Part shown: positions 21,562 to 33,880 of the stretch, in pieces | How the letters are laid out: every line of letters begins with the position of its first letter | Position numbering within the stretch: position 1 is the first letter of the stretch | Source: Impatiens glandulifera | Taxonomy: Eukaryota > Streptophyta > Magnoliopsida > Ericales > Balsaminaceae | Assembly (NCBI RefSeq): GCF_907164915.1 | Contig: NC_061863.1 | Location: 44,055,382-44,119,381 of the forward strand | Direction of reading: 5' to 3' | Length of the DNA stretch: 64,000 nt | The notes under the pieces: model-generated | Databases searched by the model: none | What the model was told of the DNA's origin: nothing | The model's input: only the letters and a program-made list of their open reading frames with translations | Translations under genes and position numbers: made by a program

Positions 21562-22478
21562 TCACTTCTGGGTGAGTTGAAAGAATTGAGTTAGAGAAAT
21601 AGCTTTTAGAATGCAAGTGTAGGTTTTCTGATAATTGAGAAATCCCATAAACCAGAAATCAAAGTTTTATCCACAGTAGCAAGTTCAATGTACTTCTGCG
21701 ATGTCCTCTTCTCGTTTTGGCTCAAGATCGTGCCCCTTATCTTCCCCAAAGGTATCGATACCTGCATAAGATAGGAAGAATGATAGACCATTAGTACTTC
21801 CAACTTTTTCCAAGAAAAATGTAGGGAATTATAGTAAAATGATTTATTTTTTAGTGAAATGAAGTTTGTAAGCTTACCTTATAATGGGCTCTGGCTGACA
21901 TTCCACTTGAGGACTGGAGTTTAAGGGATCTTTCACTATAAAAGGCAATTCTGTGAGTTGTGATGAATAGCAAACCAGCTATTGGACCGACAGTTGTGGA
22001 TATATAACATTGAGAAGCCTTCAAGATCTTCTCTCCATTTCCTACATTGAACTTTTGCTTGAAGATCTTACCCACTCCACCATTTTAAAGGATAATTTTG
22101 GCTCCTAAGCTCAACTTCCCCTTCAATATTGTGGTGATATTGGATCCTAGTTTTACTGTAAATACATACATCAACCAAAATACATAAGCTTTGATTAATT
22201 TTTTTGTCATGAATAAATATATGAGAATTCTTGAGGATAAAAAGTATTTACCATGCTCTAGAATGCTATTTGCTTCCTTTTCTGCTGGTCTTTTCGTTCT
22301 ATTTATCACTGCATATATATGATTCTGTCTACCATGATCAAGCAAAAGCCTGTTTGAGCTAATAATGGGAAATCCAGTGAAATTCTCAACAGTTTTCAAA
22401 TTCTTCACGTTTAACAAATCTCTTTGATTTGAAATAAGTTTTGGAATGATCAGTGGACTTGTTGCAGTGGGTAATTAG
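21562..22478 (-). pseudogene. GEM-like GRAM-domain gene 3, multiply broken
   Basis: A close relative of gene 2. Lesions seen: the start Met codon is GTG in the parallel position (VKNLKTVENF); the end of exon 1 and intron 1 are deleted so exon 1 runs into exon 2 (HIYAVINRTKRP); an in-frame TAA stands in GAKIIL-stop where gene 2 has ILKNGG; and a 2-base insertion in the last exon (VDKTLI instead of VDNFDF) shifts the frame. The GRAM core residues ASQCYISTTVGPIAGLLF remain recognisable. It is a pseudogene derived from local duplication. Confidence 0.9.
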
Positions 22479-23300
22479 AATCAATGTAATAGGCACTAAT
22501 TTATAAGGCTTTCAAATCTTTCAGTTGTTTGATGACTCATTTTTGCCTCATCCACATGAATAAAAGTGTCATCTCAAGTTGGCTTTAGATTAAATAATGG
22601 ATGTATTATTAAATATTTGTGTGCCCTTTCATATTTTCCAAAACTAGGGAAGGCAACTTAACTTTATAAGGTCAGTTGAATAGAAACTTTTAGTATGGCT
22701 GAGTCAACAACTGTAATGATCGGTTCTGAAATTGAAAAGGTTGTTTGTCTGAGTTGGTGGTGTGTGTTTGGATCTGTTTTTGGAAAGATTAGTGATCCCA
22801 GATTCTTCCATCATCTATTTGTTTATAATTCTATTTAACAAGCAAGATAGACTTATTTTTATCATCATTTAGCTTTATGAGCTGGAATTTTATGTTTTCT
22901 TAAATGATGGGTTTTCTCTTCAAGCATGAAGCTGACTGGAAAGCGTCATTGCTTACAAAAAAAAGTGTCCATGCAAAAGTATTAGACCAATAACAAGTTT
23001 TCATTGAGAAAAAAGAAAAGGGTAGTTCATGAATGATAAGCCTAACAACCTTCATTGTGTGCCATTCCATGTCATGATCAGATCAAAGGAAAATGCTAGA
23101 CTGTAAAGATGGTTTCTTTATTTATTTATTTCTCTTTTGGCTATTCTTGTAGAGGAGGGAAATCTGATGTTGAAGCTCGTCATCTCCATAGGGGAAGCCA
23201 GACAATGCCACGTGATGACCCATGTCAGGCAGCATACTTTTTATGTCACTTTCTGCCTGAATATAAAAATGATTTAATAAACTCAACCGTCTTCAAAACT
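22479..23300. other. Upstream flank of GEM-like gene 3
   Basis: From about 22650 to 23293 it parallels the flanks of GEM-like genes 1 and 4. No gene. Similarity ends near 23293, which marks the edge of the next, different region. Confidence 0.6.
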
Positions 23301-23399
23301 TTAGCTCCCAGAAATATATAAACCGACTTACTAGTTGTCCCACTCTAGTAAAAAACATCATTCTCTAAAACAACCAACATCATTTTTTTTACAGTTAAC

Positions 23400-23700
23400 T
23401 TTAAACTTAATATAAAACGATTTACACATTCTTCTTCTTATAAAGCGTAGTTCAAACCTGTAATGAGATTTACTTAAATATTTAATAATGAAAAAATTAT
23501 AATAAAAATTGTTAAAATCATTTAGAATGATGAGTTTAATATTAAAATACGACTTATAATGTTTGAAAATTGAATTATATAAAGTAGTACAATTTTTATT
23601 GCCTGAAAATTGAAATATTTACAATAACTGTCATATAAAACGATTTATACATTCATATAAAACGATTTACACGTTCATATAAACTATATTTCATACCTTC
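23400..23700 (-). repeat. Inverted copy of the 230-280 bp repeat unit
   Basis: The reverse complement reads like one unit of the array at 31600-33880, with the shared words AAGTAAATCTCATTACAGG, TACGCTTTATA and CGTTTTATAT. One copy lies left and several lie right of the Ulp1-like pieces in opposite orientation, as expected for subterminal repeats of one large element. Confidence 0.65.
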
Positions 23701-24479
23701 ATTTAAAATTTTTTCTTATTTGTTTGATTTCATTTGTAAAGGTTCAACTAAAATAATAAATGAGGAGAATTAAATTAAGCAAATCACATCAAGCAAATAC
23801 TTCACACCCTTGGAAATACTGGCAAGAACAACCCATGAAAATTTTATTACGCATTTTAAAAAAAAAAACTTTCTATAGAGAAAACTGTATTTTTTTAAGA
23901 CCCGAACCTCTTCCATTGACATTCACAACCTCATTCAATAATTATCCGAAAAACAAAAAAAAATACAGTGAGGGTCATTGGATTTGGTTCCATTTTTCAC
24001 TAGGCATATCTAAATGCATAGTTGAGTTCTCTCGAATGAAATGCCAAAATAATTCTAAAGAATAGAGTTGGAGACAACATTTTAAGATAAACTTCATTGT
24101 TTATGTTGTCTCCAGTTTTTTGTGTACTTCACAAAGTTCTACAAGTATACATCAATTTCTACTTATATGCAACAAATTATCATGTAAATATATTCTTAAA
24201 GTGCATAGTTTGTTGTGTTATTTGTGTTGTAAATTCAAAATCTTTAAATCTCTATAGGCTGTTTCAAAATTAAAATATTTTAACTGGTGCAAATTCACCT
24301 TCACCTTAGATGTACGTATGGATAGTGCTACTTTAAAGTGGCATTATAATAAAATGTCATTTTTTCATGGACCACTAACATATTTTTTTTTTGATAAATG
24401 ATCAATTGACATATAAATACATTATTATAATTTATTAGATATATATATATTTTTGATAAAATATTTATATATGCAAATG

Positions 24480-25083
24480 GATCAGTGCTACTTGGACAAA
24501 GTCATTGAGCGTACACCGAAACATCCCAAGACTTTTCCCATTTTGGGATGTTGGGACAACAATAGTATGTACAAGTGAATTGCGTATGAGTCCAAACTTG
24601 GGGGTTTGGACATTGTAGATCAATTACAAACTTTCAAATAATAGAAAAAAGATGATCAATCTTTAAATGACATGTCTGAGAAGGAGCTGACTAAGAAGAA
24701 GTATCCTAAGAAGGAGCAGTCTAAGAAGGAGCGACCTGAGAAGGAGAGCCTAAGAAGGACATGCCTAAGCAGTCTATTAGGGGATTGACACCAACTATTG
24801 CCTATACGTTCAAAAGAATTGCTGAGGCTACACTGTGTTCAAACTATTGGCAGACGGTGCAGAAATGCTAAAACACATATTTTTTTACCCAGAGTTACAA
24901 CATGAATTCATTCCCAGTTATAGAAGTCATTATTAACCCTATTTGTAAGCTCATAAACTAGAATCCAATGCTTAGAAAAACCTTCCTAAATAGCTTATAG
25001 AAGACAGCATTAAACCGACCAAGACATCCTCACAAAGACAAAAACATTCCTCATATAAACTATCCTCCTAACGAAGGCATACA
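24480..25083 (+). pseudogene. Possible 5' part of the interrupted Ulp1-like gene
   Basis: Short open stretches (CYLDKVIERTPKHPKTFPIL, then a KKEQSKKERPEKE-type Lys/Glu-rich region) look like the N-terminal part of transposon-borne Ulp1-family genes. Frame breaks are present. Copia 2 is inserted at 25083. I am not sure of the family from this part alone. Confidence 0.35.
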
Positions 25084-25629
25084 TGTTGGGCTTTATGGGT
25101 CCAGCCCAATTAGACAATATAAAAACCAAATAAACCCTAATTTTGTTTCTCTCTCTACCACAATTTTCAGTGAAAGTTCTGTGAAGAGATCAAGAGAAAC
25201 AGAGTGAAGAAAATACAAAGGAAGAAGAAGAGAAGAAGATATAGAGGAAGAAGAAGAGAAGGAGAACAGAGTATCACCTTTTTTGTCTTGATTACCCTCA
25301 GGTTCATTTCTCTCTTATTTGTAAAGGGAATTTCATGTTTTCTCAAACCTAGATTTGTTTGGGTTTGAATGAAATTAGTTTCTCTGTATGTATACCTCAA
25401 CTTTAGGTTTAAAGTTGAGAAGAACAATTGTATCGGTTTCTTACTAATTAGTGAAATCTGTTGGTTTTGCCCCGTGGTTTTTTACCCTCCGTGTTGAGAG
25501 AGTTTTCCACGTAAATCTGGTGTTCTTTATTACTTTGCTGATCTTCTAGTATGATTTGGTTGACTTGTGAAATTAATCAGATCAATTGATTTCAATAGGA
25601 AAGTATTATTCAACTTGAAATTCCTAACA
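25084..25629 (+). repeat. 5' LTR of copia 2
   Basis: 546 bp from TGTTGGGC to CCTAACA. It contains a GAAGAAGAAGAGAAG purine-rich stretch and CAATATAAAAACC, a plausible TATA region, near 25115. Confidence 0.93.
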
Positions 25630-25631
25630 AG

Positions 25632-25643
25632 TGGTATCAGAGC
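25632..25643 (+). promoter_or_regulatory. Primer binding site of copia 2
   Basis: TGGTATCAGAGC two bases after the LTR matches the initiator Met-tRNA 3' end. Confidence 0.92.
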
Positions 25644-25687
25644 TGTTAGGTTTACTTTCTATTGAAGAGTGCTTTTCTTAGGTTCAG

Positions 25688-28600
25688 ATGGAAGGCAATA
25701 GCACTATGATCAGGCTGACAAACAATAACTGGCAGATTTGGAAATCCAAAATGGAGGACATCCTTTATTGTAAGGATCTGTATGAGCCAGTTGAAGGAGA
25801 TAGTGCAAAGCCAAAAGAGATGGCTGAAGCTGATTGGATAAAACTGAACCGGAAAGCAGTCGGCACAATCAGACAATGGCTTGATGATAGTGTTTATCAC
25901 CATGTAGCAAGTGAGAAAAGTGCTCATGAGCTATGGAAGAAGCTAGAGTCATTGTATGAGCAGAAAACGGCAGGTAACAAAGCGTTTCTGATCCGAAAGT
26001 TGGTAAATCTGAAATTCAGAGAAGGCACAGGTGTTGCTGAGCATTTAAACGAGTTCCAGAGCTTGATTAATCAATTATTAGTGATGGAGATGACCTTAGA
26101 AGATGAGCTACAAGCCTTATTGCTATTGGGATCATTGCCTGACAGTTGGGAGACATTGGTTGTGACAGTTAGTAATGCAGCTCCGAATGGTGTGCTTACT
26201 ATGAGTATAGTTACTAGCAGCTTGTTCAATGAGGAGACAAGAAGGAAGTAAACTAATACAAATAGTGCACAGGCCCTAGTCACAGAGAACAGGGGAAGAG
26301 CTGAACACCGACAACAATCAAGAGGCCATAACAAGTCAAGAGGCAGATCAAAATCTAAGGGAAGAGAATGTTATCACTGTGGTAAAGAAGGTCACATGAA
26401 GAAAAATTGTAGAGCCTAAAAAAGACTAAAGAATGAAGGAAAAAATCAGAATAAAGATGATGAAAACAGAAATACCACAGCCACAGTAACTGTAGAGGAT
26501 GTAGTTATTCTTTCTTGTGAAAAGGAACAATATCTACATGTAGAAGATCACCAAGGAGTTGAGTGGATAGTTGATACAGGTGCTTGCTATCATGCTACAC
26601 CAAATAAAGAGTTCTTCACCACGTACAAGGCTGGAGATCTTGGTACAGTGAAGATTGGTAATACTAGTCACTCAAGCATTGTGGGTATTGGTGACATTTA
26701 TTTGCAGACAGAACAGGGGCATCGGTTAACACTGAAAGATGTGCGGCATATTCCTGATTTGCGTCTAAATTTGATATCAGGTGATGCATTGGACAAAGAT
26801 GGATTCAAGCATTATCTTGGTGGTGGTGAATGGAAACTCAGCAAAGGATCAATGATTGTAGCAAAAGGGAAGTCGTGGCACTCATTGTACAGAACACATG
26901 TGAAGGTACTCAAAGATGATCTGAATGCAGTACAAGCTGAAAGCTCTCTAAATCTGTGGCATCAACGCCTTGGCCACATGAGTGAGAAAGGGCTGCGAAT
27001 TCTGGTGAGGAAGCTGCACATCCCCTCAACCAAAGATGAGGTTCTGGATCTATGCGACTACTGCCCATTTGGTAAGCAACATCGAGTCTCTTTTTGTCAG
27101 ACATCAGAAAGAAAACATAATGTGTGAGACTTGATTTATTCTGATATGTGTGGTCCTTTTGAAGTGGAGTCATTCGGTGGAAATCGATATTTTTTTAACA
27201 TTTATTGATGATGCGTCTAGAAAGGTGTGGGTTTATTTTATGAGAACAAAAGACCAGATATTCAATTGTTTTCAAGAGTTCCATGTCATGGTAGAAAGAG
27301 AGACAGACAGTAAGCTGAAATGTCTTCGCTTTGATAACGGGGGAGAGTACACCTCCAAGGAATTTAAAGCATACTGTACCAAATATGGTATTTGACATGA
27401 GAAGACAGTGCCTGGAACTCCGCAACACAATGGTGTGGCTGAGAGAATGAATCGCACCATTGTAGAAAAGGTGAGATGCATGTTGAAGATGGCAAAGTTG
27501 CCAAAACAGTTTTGGGGAGAAGTAGTTCGCACAGCCTGCTATCTCATAAACAAGTCGCCATCTGTTCCTTTGAAATTCGAGATACCGTAAACAATATGGT
27601 CTAAGAAGAATGTTTCATACTCACATCTAAGGGTGTTTGGATGCAAAACATATGTGCATATTCCAAAGGAACAAAGATCCAAGTTGGATGATAAAGCAAC
27701 TCCATGTATTTTCCTTGGATATGGAAATGAAGAATTTGGGTACAGGTTATGGGACTCAGAAAAGAAGAGAATTGTCAGGTGCAGAGATGTTGTGTTCTTT
27801 GAAGGTCAGACAGGGATAAGTCTAGAAATCAACGAGAATTCAGAGAGGGTTGATGAGTTCATAGAACTCATACCAGTTCCTTCATATGTACAGTCAGCAG
27901 TAACAAATGAAGATGAACATGATGAAGAAGTTGCTGAAGAAACCTCTGACATGAATGGTAGTAATGATGATGATATTGTTAATGATGCTTCTATGCAGGG
28001 GGAGCAACATCATCAAGTGGAGCCAGAAGAGCCCCAAGTAAGAAGATCAAAAAGAGAGCACAAACCTTCTAAAAGATACCCTTCTTCAGAGTATATCCTG
28101 TTGACAGAAGAAGGAGAGCCAGAAAGTTTTCAGGAGGCACAAGCTCATAAAGACAAAATTAAGTGGCAGGATGCAATGAAAGACGAGATGAAGTCATTGC
28201 AAGAAAATGACACATATAAGCTTGTGGAGCTTCCTAAGGGCAGAAAGGCCTTGAGAAATAAATGGGTGTTCAAGATAAAGAGAGATGAAAATGGAGAACT
28301 TATGAAGTACAAAGCCCGACTGGTTGTAAAGGGTTTTGGACAGAAACAGGGCATCAACTTTGAGGAAATTTTCTCACCAGTGGTAAAAATGACTTCCATT
28401 CGTGTAGTGTTAGGTCTAGTATCTGGCCTAGATCTTGAACTTGAACAACTTGATGTAAAAATTGCATTCCTTCATGGTAACCTTGAAGAAGAGATCTATA
28501 TGGTGCAACCAGAGGGATTTGAAGTGAAAGAAAAAGAGATCTATATGGTTTGCAAATTGAAGAAGAGTCTATATGGTTTGAAACAAGCCCTGAGACAGTG

Positions 28601-29678
28601 GTACAAGAAATTTGACTCCTTTATGATGAGTCATGGGTACCAGAAAACCAAGGCAGATCCATGTGTTTTCTTCAAAAGATTTCCTAATGGAAAATTTATA
28701 ATCCTTTTACTTTATGTTGATGATATGTTGATTGCAGGACAGGATGCTCTGTTTACAACTATGTTGAAGAAAGAGATGTCCAAGACATTTGAAATGAAAG
28801 ACATGGGTCAAGCACGCCAGATATTGGGCATGAAGATTACTCGTGACAGAAAGGCTAAGAGACTTTGGTTGTCACAAGAGAAGTACATTGAAAGGGTGCT
28901 TGAAAGATTCAACATGCAAGGAGCAAAGAAAGTAAGTTGTCCACTTCCTAGACATTTGAAATTGAGCAAGAAGTTGTGTCCATCAACAGAAAAAGAAAAG
29001 GATGAAATGTCAAGTGTGCCATACTCCTCAACTGTAGGGAGTTTGATGTATGCAATGGTTTGCACTAGGCCAGATATAGCTTATGCAGTCGGTGTGGTAA
29101 GCAGATTCCTTTCTAATCCAGGAAAACAACATTGGGAAGCAGTGAAATGGATTCTTAGATATCTAAGAGGCACTTCCAATTTGTGTTTGAGTTTTAGAAA
29201 TGGTGAACATGTGCTAGAAGGTTACACTGATTCTGATATGGCTGGAGATCTGGATCACAAAAAATCCACTTCAGGTTATGTGTTTACTTTTGCAGGGGGA
29301 GCCGTGTCATGGCAATCCAAATTGCAGAAATGTGTGGCTTTGTCAACCACAGAAGCAGAATACATTGCAGCCACTGAAGCTGGTACAGAGCTATTGTGGT
29401 TGATTAGATTTCTCTTGGAGCTTGGTATGCAACAAGAAGATGCAGTTGTTTTCTGTGATAGCCAGAGTGTTATAGATTTGAGCAAGAATGCTACATATCA
29501 TTCCAGAACTAAGCATATTGATGTGAGATTTCATTGATTAAGAGATGCAATAGAAAGCCAGCAGATGAAGCTGAAGAAAATTCACACTGATAAGAATCCA
29601 TCAGACATGTTTACGAAGATAGTTCTAAAAGACAAGTTTGAGCTTTGTTGTCGGCTTGTCGGCGTGAATACCAAGTGA
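25688..29678 (+). pseudogene. Copia 2 Gag-Pol polyprotein, interrupted
   Basis: The ATG at 25688 opens Gag (MEGNSTMIRLTNNNWQIWKS). It is followed by a CCHC knuckle CYHCGKEGHMKKNC near 26370, protease WIVDTGACYHATP near 26575, the integrase finger (HQRLGHMSEKGL, CDYCPFGKQHR), integrase core (FDNGGEY, NGVAERMNRTIV), RT with YVDDM near 28720, and RNase H with STTEAEYIAA near 29345. In-frame stops lie at 26249, 26417, 27125, 27393, 27588 and 29535, and a frameshift in a T run near 27187-27196. The 27633-29537 stretch is open for 634 codons. Two stops (27125, 27393) stand where Arg CGA is expected, as from methyl-CpG deamination. Confidence 0.93.
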
Positions 29679-29710
29679 TGACTTGAAGATCGGTGTGCCT
29701 CTCTCCATGG

Positions 29711-29725
29711 GCTAGAGGGGGAGAT
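29711..29725 (+). promoter_or_regulatory. Polypurine tract of copia 2
   Basis: GCTAGAGGGGGAGAT immediately before the 3' LTR. Confidence 0.85.
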
Positions 29726-30271
29726 TGTTGGGCCTTATGGGTCCAGCCCAATTAGGCAATATAAAAATCAAATAAACCCTAATTTTGTTTCTCTCTCTAC
29801 CACAATTTTCAGTGAAAGTTCTGTGAAGAGATCAAGAGAAACAGAGTGAAGAAAATACAGAGGAAGAAGAAGAGAAGAAGATATAGAGGAAGAAGAAGAG
29901 AAGGAGAACAGAGTATCACCTTCTTTGTCTTGATTACCCTCAGGTTCATTTCTCTCTTATTTGTAAAGGAAATTTCATGTTTTCTCAAACCTAGATTTGT
30001 TTGGGTTTGAATGAAATTAGTTTCTCTGTATGTATACCTCAACTTTAGGTTTAAAGTTGAGAAGAACAATTGTATCGGTTTCTTACTAATTAGTGAAATC
30101 TGTTGGTTTTGCCCCGTGGTTTTTTACCCTCCGTGTTGAGAGGGTTTTCCACGTAAATCTGGTGTTCTTTATTACTTTGCTGATCTGCTAGTATGATTTG
30201 GTTGACTTGTGAAATTAATCAGATCAATTGATTTCAATAGGAAAGTATTATTCAACTTGAAATTCCTAACA
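29726..30271 (+). repeat. 3' LTR of copia 2
   Basis: 546 bp, same length as the 5' LTR and about 98.5% identical by eye. Confidence 0.93.
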
Positions 30272-30870
30272 ATACACACTGAAAAGAATGAAGGAACATC
30301 TACACAATGTCTCCCAATTGTATCAATGAAAGTTCCTCCTAATGAAGACATCAACAACGAAGGCATACACACTAAATCGAATGAAGGAACATGCACGCAA
30401 TGCCCCTCAATTGTACCAGTGAAAACTCCTCCTTCATCTATTCAAGTCTTGGGAAAGTCAAAAAAAGCAATGATGGCTCCTCCACCCTTAAAATCCAAAA
30501 AGAGAGTGATAAAATTACCTAAGAAATTGAATTTCCCCTTTTTCTCCGAACTTTTTAAGGATGTAGAAAGATTGACTATGAAGCATAAGTTAATTTTGAG
30601 GTTGATCTTTGTAGAAGGACATAACCCAAATTAATGTTTTATGTTCACACTATTTTGAAATATATTATGTTATTGTGTTTTGCAGAGAAAGGTTATTTGA
30701 GACTATATACATGTAGTTGATGCGCGAGGACTTCCTCAACATAGAGAACGATAAATGGGTTGACAGTTCTATAGTTGATGCTTGGGAGGTTTTGTTGAAC
30801 GTGAATTTTAGACAATAGAAAAGGCCAGAAAAACATAAGATTTATTTCACCACTTGCCTTGTGTAAGCTC
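30272..30870 (+). pseudogene. Ulp1-like (peptidase C48) gene piece split by copia 2
   Basis: After the LTR the frame runs to 30634 with a Pro/Lys-rich linker (KSKKAMMAPPPLKSKKRV) and ELFKDVERLTMKHKLILR. A probable intron follows. From about 30685 comes REDFLNIENDKWVDSSIVDA and WEVLLNVNF...KIYFTTCL, which resembles the start of the Ulp1 protease domain (substrate-recognition helix region) in MULE-borne Ulp1 genes. A TAG near 30820 and the lack of the H-D-C part show it is incomplete. Such genes are carried by KI-MULE/Kaonashi-type elements; assignment is by motif memory. Confidence 0.5.
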
Positions 30871-31599
30871 TACTAACACTATATTGTTTATACATTTTGT
30901 ATTAGTGTATAACACACTCTCCAGATTTTTTCCCCTTAATATTACAGCGAACATTTCTACTTAGTATGCTACAACATGACCGAAAAGAAAATACAATTAC
31001 TTGACAACATAAAATTGGAAGTATCATTTGAGAATAAATATATGTTGGTACTAGAATTGGTAATACTCTATTTTTTTTTATCATTTAAGAATAAATATAT
31101 GTTACTTCACATCATTTCTTTTTCATCATTGTATACATAAGGCCAAGTTTCTCACATTTTTTTAAGAGTATACACTACTCTATTGTTGATAAGGTCTCTA
31201 AATTCAAAATATGTCTTGAAACTTTCATAGCAGGATAACAAAAATGATAATGATTGTGATGTCTAATGCAGGAAGCATATAGAAACATTTATAGGATACA
31301 ACAAGAAGGGGAGTTCTGACATCACACTTAAAACTACCAAGAAATGAATAAAGACGCTCAAACTAAATTACATGGTATGGTGTCTATCCTCGACTCAGAC
31401 ATAAACAAGTTAAACAAGTTGAGGAAAAACTCGGACATAAACAAGTTGAGGAATAAAATGAACACAAGTTGCCAGGAAATATTAAAAACTTCTCAAAATG
31501 TATAATACATGTATATGACAATTTTACTTTGCAATTTATCATGTAAAACTATTCATGTATATGACAATTTGCTATATATTTTAACAGTTTGTTAGAAAG

Positions 31600-33880
31600 T
31601 TAAATGATTATAACAACCATCTGTTATAATTTTTATTTTTAAAACACTTAAGTAATCGCATTACGTACATGTCTGTAATACGCTTTATATGAAGGTGTAA
31701 ATCATTTTATATGAAGGTGTAAATAGTTTTATATAATACTTTGTTGTAAATATTTTTCAAACAATAAAAATCGTAACTGCTTTAAATAATTAGTTTTAAA
31801 CATTATAAGTCGTATTTGAACATTAAACCAATCATTTTAAATGATTTTAGCAAATTTTATTATAATTTTTTAATTATAAAGAACTTAAATAATCTCATTA
31901 CATGTTTAAATTATATTTTATATGGATGTGTAAATCATTTTATATGAAGGTGTTAATCATTTTATATAACAATTTTTTTTATATATTTTTTCAGTTTTTA
32001 AGAATTTTAAGTCGTATTTTTTTTATATAATTCAGTGTCAAGCATTATAATAAGTCGTATTTGAACATTAAACCAAACATTCTAAATAGTTGTAACAACT
32101 TTTGTTATAATATTTTAATTATTAGGCACTTAAGTAAATCTCATTACAGGTTGGTCTGTAGTACGCTTTATATAAATGTGTTAATCATTTTATATGAAGG
32201 TGTTAAATCATTTTATATAACATTTTGATAAAAATAAAAATTGTTTTTAAGCATTTTAAGCCGTCTTTCCTGTATATAATTCAGTTTTATGCATTTTAAG
32301 TCGCTGGGAAATCAATTAATGGAAGTGGTCTGGTTTGGTTGAAGAAATAGAACCTGTAAGGAAGTGGAAAGTCCCTTTCGCTTGCGTTGAAGGATAGCTG
32401 TCCAGCACTCTATTTTGGTAGATAGCTCGCTGCCTTCTGGCAGCGAGCGGGAGTTCCTGGCTTGTTTAGCAGCTTGGCATGGACATCAAAGAATCACAGC
32501 ACAGGACAACTCCAATGTCTCGGTCAATCATTCTTCCATCGAAGTAGTAGGTAGGACCTATGGTTGGGCCCACGGAGCGGAGGGACTCTTCTTAACTAGA
32601 ACAACCAACCTCGCGGCTTCTCGACCGATGGTGGGAGGGGAAACTATGTTCATGTGAAAGACATGGCGGCTTTAGTGCATTGCACTTTCTTCCAAGCGCC
32701 TACACCTAATGGCTTAAGCCGCAGAAGGAGCTGTTTCGGTTGAATAAGCAACTTTCTCGAGCGGAGAGACAAAGACGGTTCTCTACGGAAGAAAGGGTAC
32801 ACGCGTCGACGTTTTCCTTAGTCTACGGAGCTTCAACCAAATATTCTAAATGATAAAATCTTTTGTTATAATATTTTATTTTTAAAGCACTTAAATAAAT
32901 CGCATTACAGGTCTGTAATACGCTTTATGGAGGTGTAAATCATTTTATATGAATATGTTAATCGTTTTATATGATGGTGTTAATAATTTTTTATGAAGAT
33001 TTAATCGTTTTATATGATAGTTTGCTACATATTTTTCACTTTTCAAACATTTTAAATCGTATTTATTTTATTCAGTTTTCAAGCATTATAAGTCGTATTT
33101 GAACATTAAACCAAACATTAAATGATTTTAATAACTTTTGTTATAATCTTTTAATTATTAAGCAATTAAGTAAATCTACAGTTCTGTAATACGTTTTATA
33201 TGAATGAGTAAATCATTTTATACGAAGGTGTTATTCATTTTATATGATAATTTGCTATATATTTATCAGTTTTCAAGCATTTAAGTCATATTTGTTGTAC
33301 ATGGTTCAGTTTTCAAGTATTATAAATCGTATTGAATATTAAACCAAGCATTCTAAATAATTTTAACAACATTTATTATAATCTTTTAATTATTAATCAA
33401 GTAAGTAAATCTCATTATAGGTCTATAATACGTTTTATATGAATGTGTAAATTGTTTTATATTAAGATGTTAATCGTTTTATATGAAGGTGTTAAATCAT
33501 TTTATATGATAGTTTGTTATATATTTTTTATTTATTAAATATTTTATGTTGTCTTTATTGTATATAATTCAATTTTCAAAAAATTTAAATCATTTTTGAA
33601 CATAAACCAAACATTCTAAATGATTATAAAAATATTTTGTTATAATATTTTATTTTAAAAGTACTTAAGTAAATCGTATTACAAGTCTGTATATAATACG
33701 CTTTATATGAAGGTGTAAATCGTTTGGTATGAAAGTGTTAACCGTTTTATATGAAGGTGTTAATCATTTTATATGATAGTTTGCAATATATTTTTCAGTT
33801 TTCAAGCATTTTGAAGTCATTTTCCTTTATATAATTAGTTTTAAGCATTTTAAGTCGTATTTGAACCTTAAAATTATTAT
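31600..33880 (+). repeat. Tandem array of a 230-280 bp repeat, about seven units
   Basis: Each unit contains AAGTCGTATTTGAACATTAA, AAACATTCTAAATGATTTTA, CATTACAGGTCTGTAATACG and CATTTTATATGAAGGTGT motifs. Unit anchors (the CTGTAATACG word) lie near 31672, 31903, 32143, 32902, 33183, 33415 and 33680. The large gap between the third and fourth is filled by the organelle-like insertion at 32304-32834. No coding potential. Confidence 0.8.
32304..32834. other. Organelle-derived insertion (probable mitochondrial NUMT), ~530 bp
   Basis: Composition changes abruptly from about 25% to about 50% G+C and back, with sharp edges inside one unit of the tandem array. The sequence (for example AAGGGTACACGCGTCGACG near 32796 and CTGCCTTCTGGCAGCGAGCG near 32431) has the look of plant mitochondrial intergenic DNA. 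The open stretch 32415-32657 has no recognised domain. I recognise no mitochondrial gene, so chloroplast or other foreign origin is not excluded. Confidence 0.6.

Larger units (their letters stand above)
25084..30271 (+). mobile_element. Ty1/copia retrotransposon 2, 5188 bp, complete with both LTRs
   Basis: Both LTRs are 546 bp (25084-25629 and 29726-30271) and differ at about eight positions by eye, seven of them transitions. Exact 5 bp target duplications ATACA flank the element (25079-25083 and 30272-30276). The Met-tRNA primer site follows the 5' LTR and a purine tract precedes the 3' LTR. It is nested inside an older element with Ulp1-like pieces. The coding region is full length in layout but has six stops and one frameshift. 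Confidence 0.96.

Noticed and set aside
32415..32657. An 80-codon frame in the organelle-like insertion
   Set aside because: No domain recognised; open frames of this size occur by chance in 50% G+C DNA.
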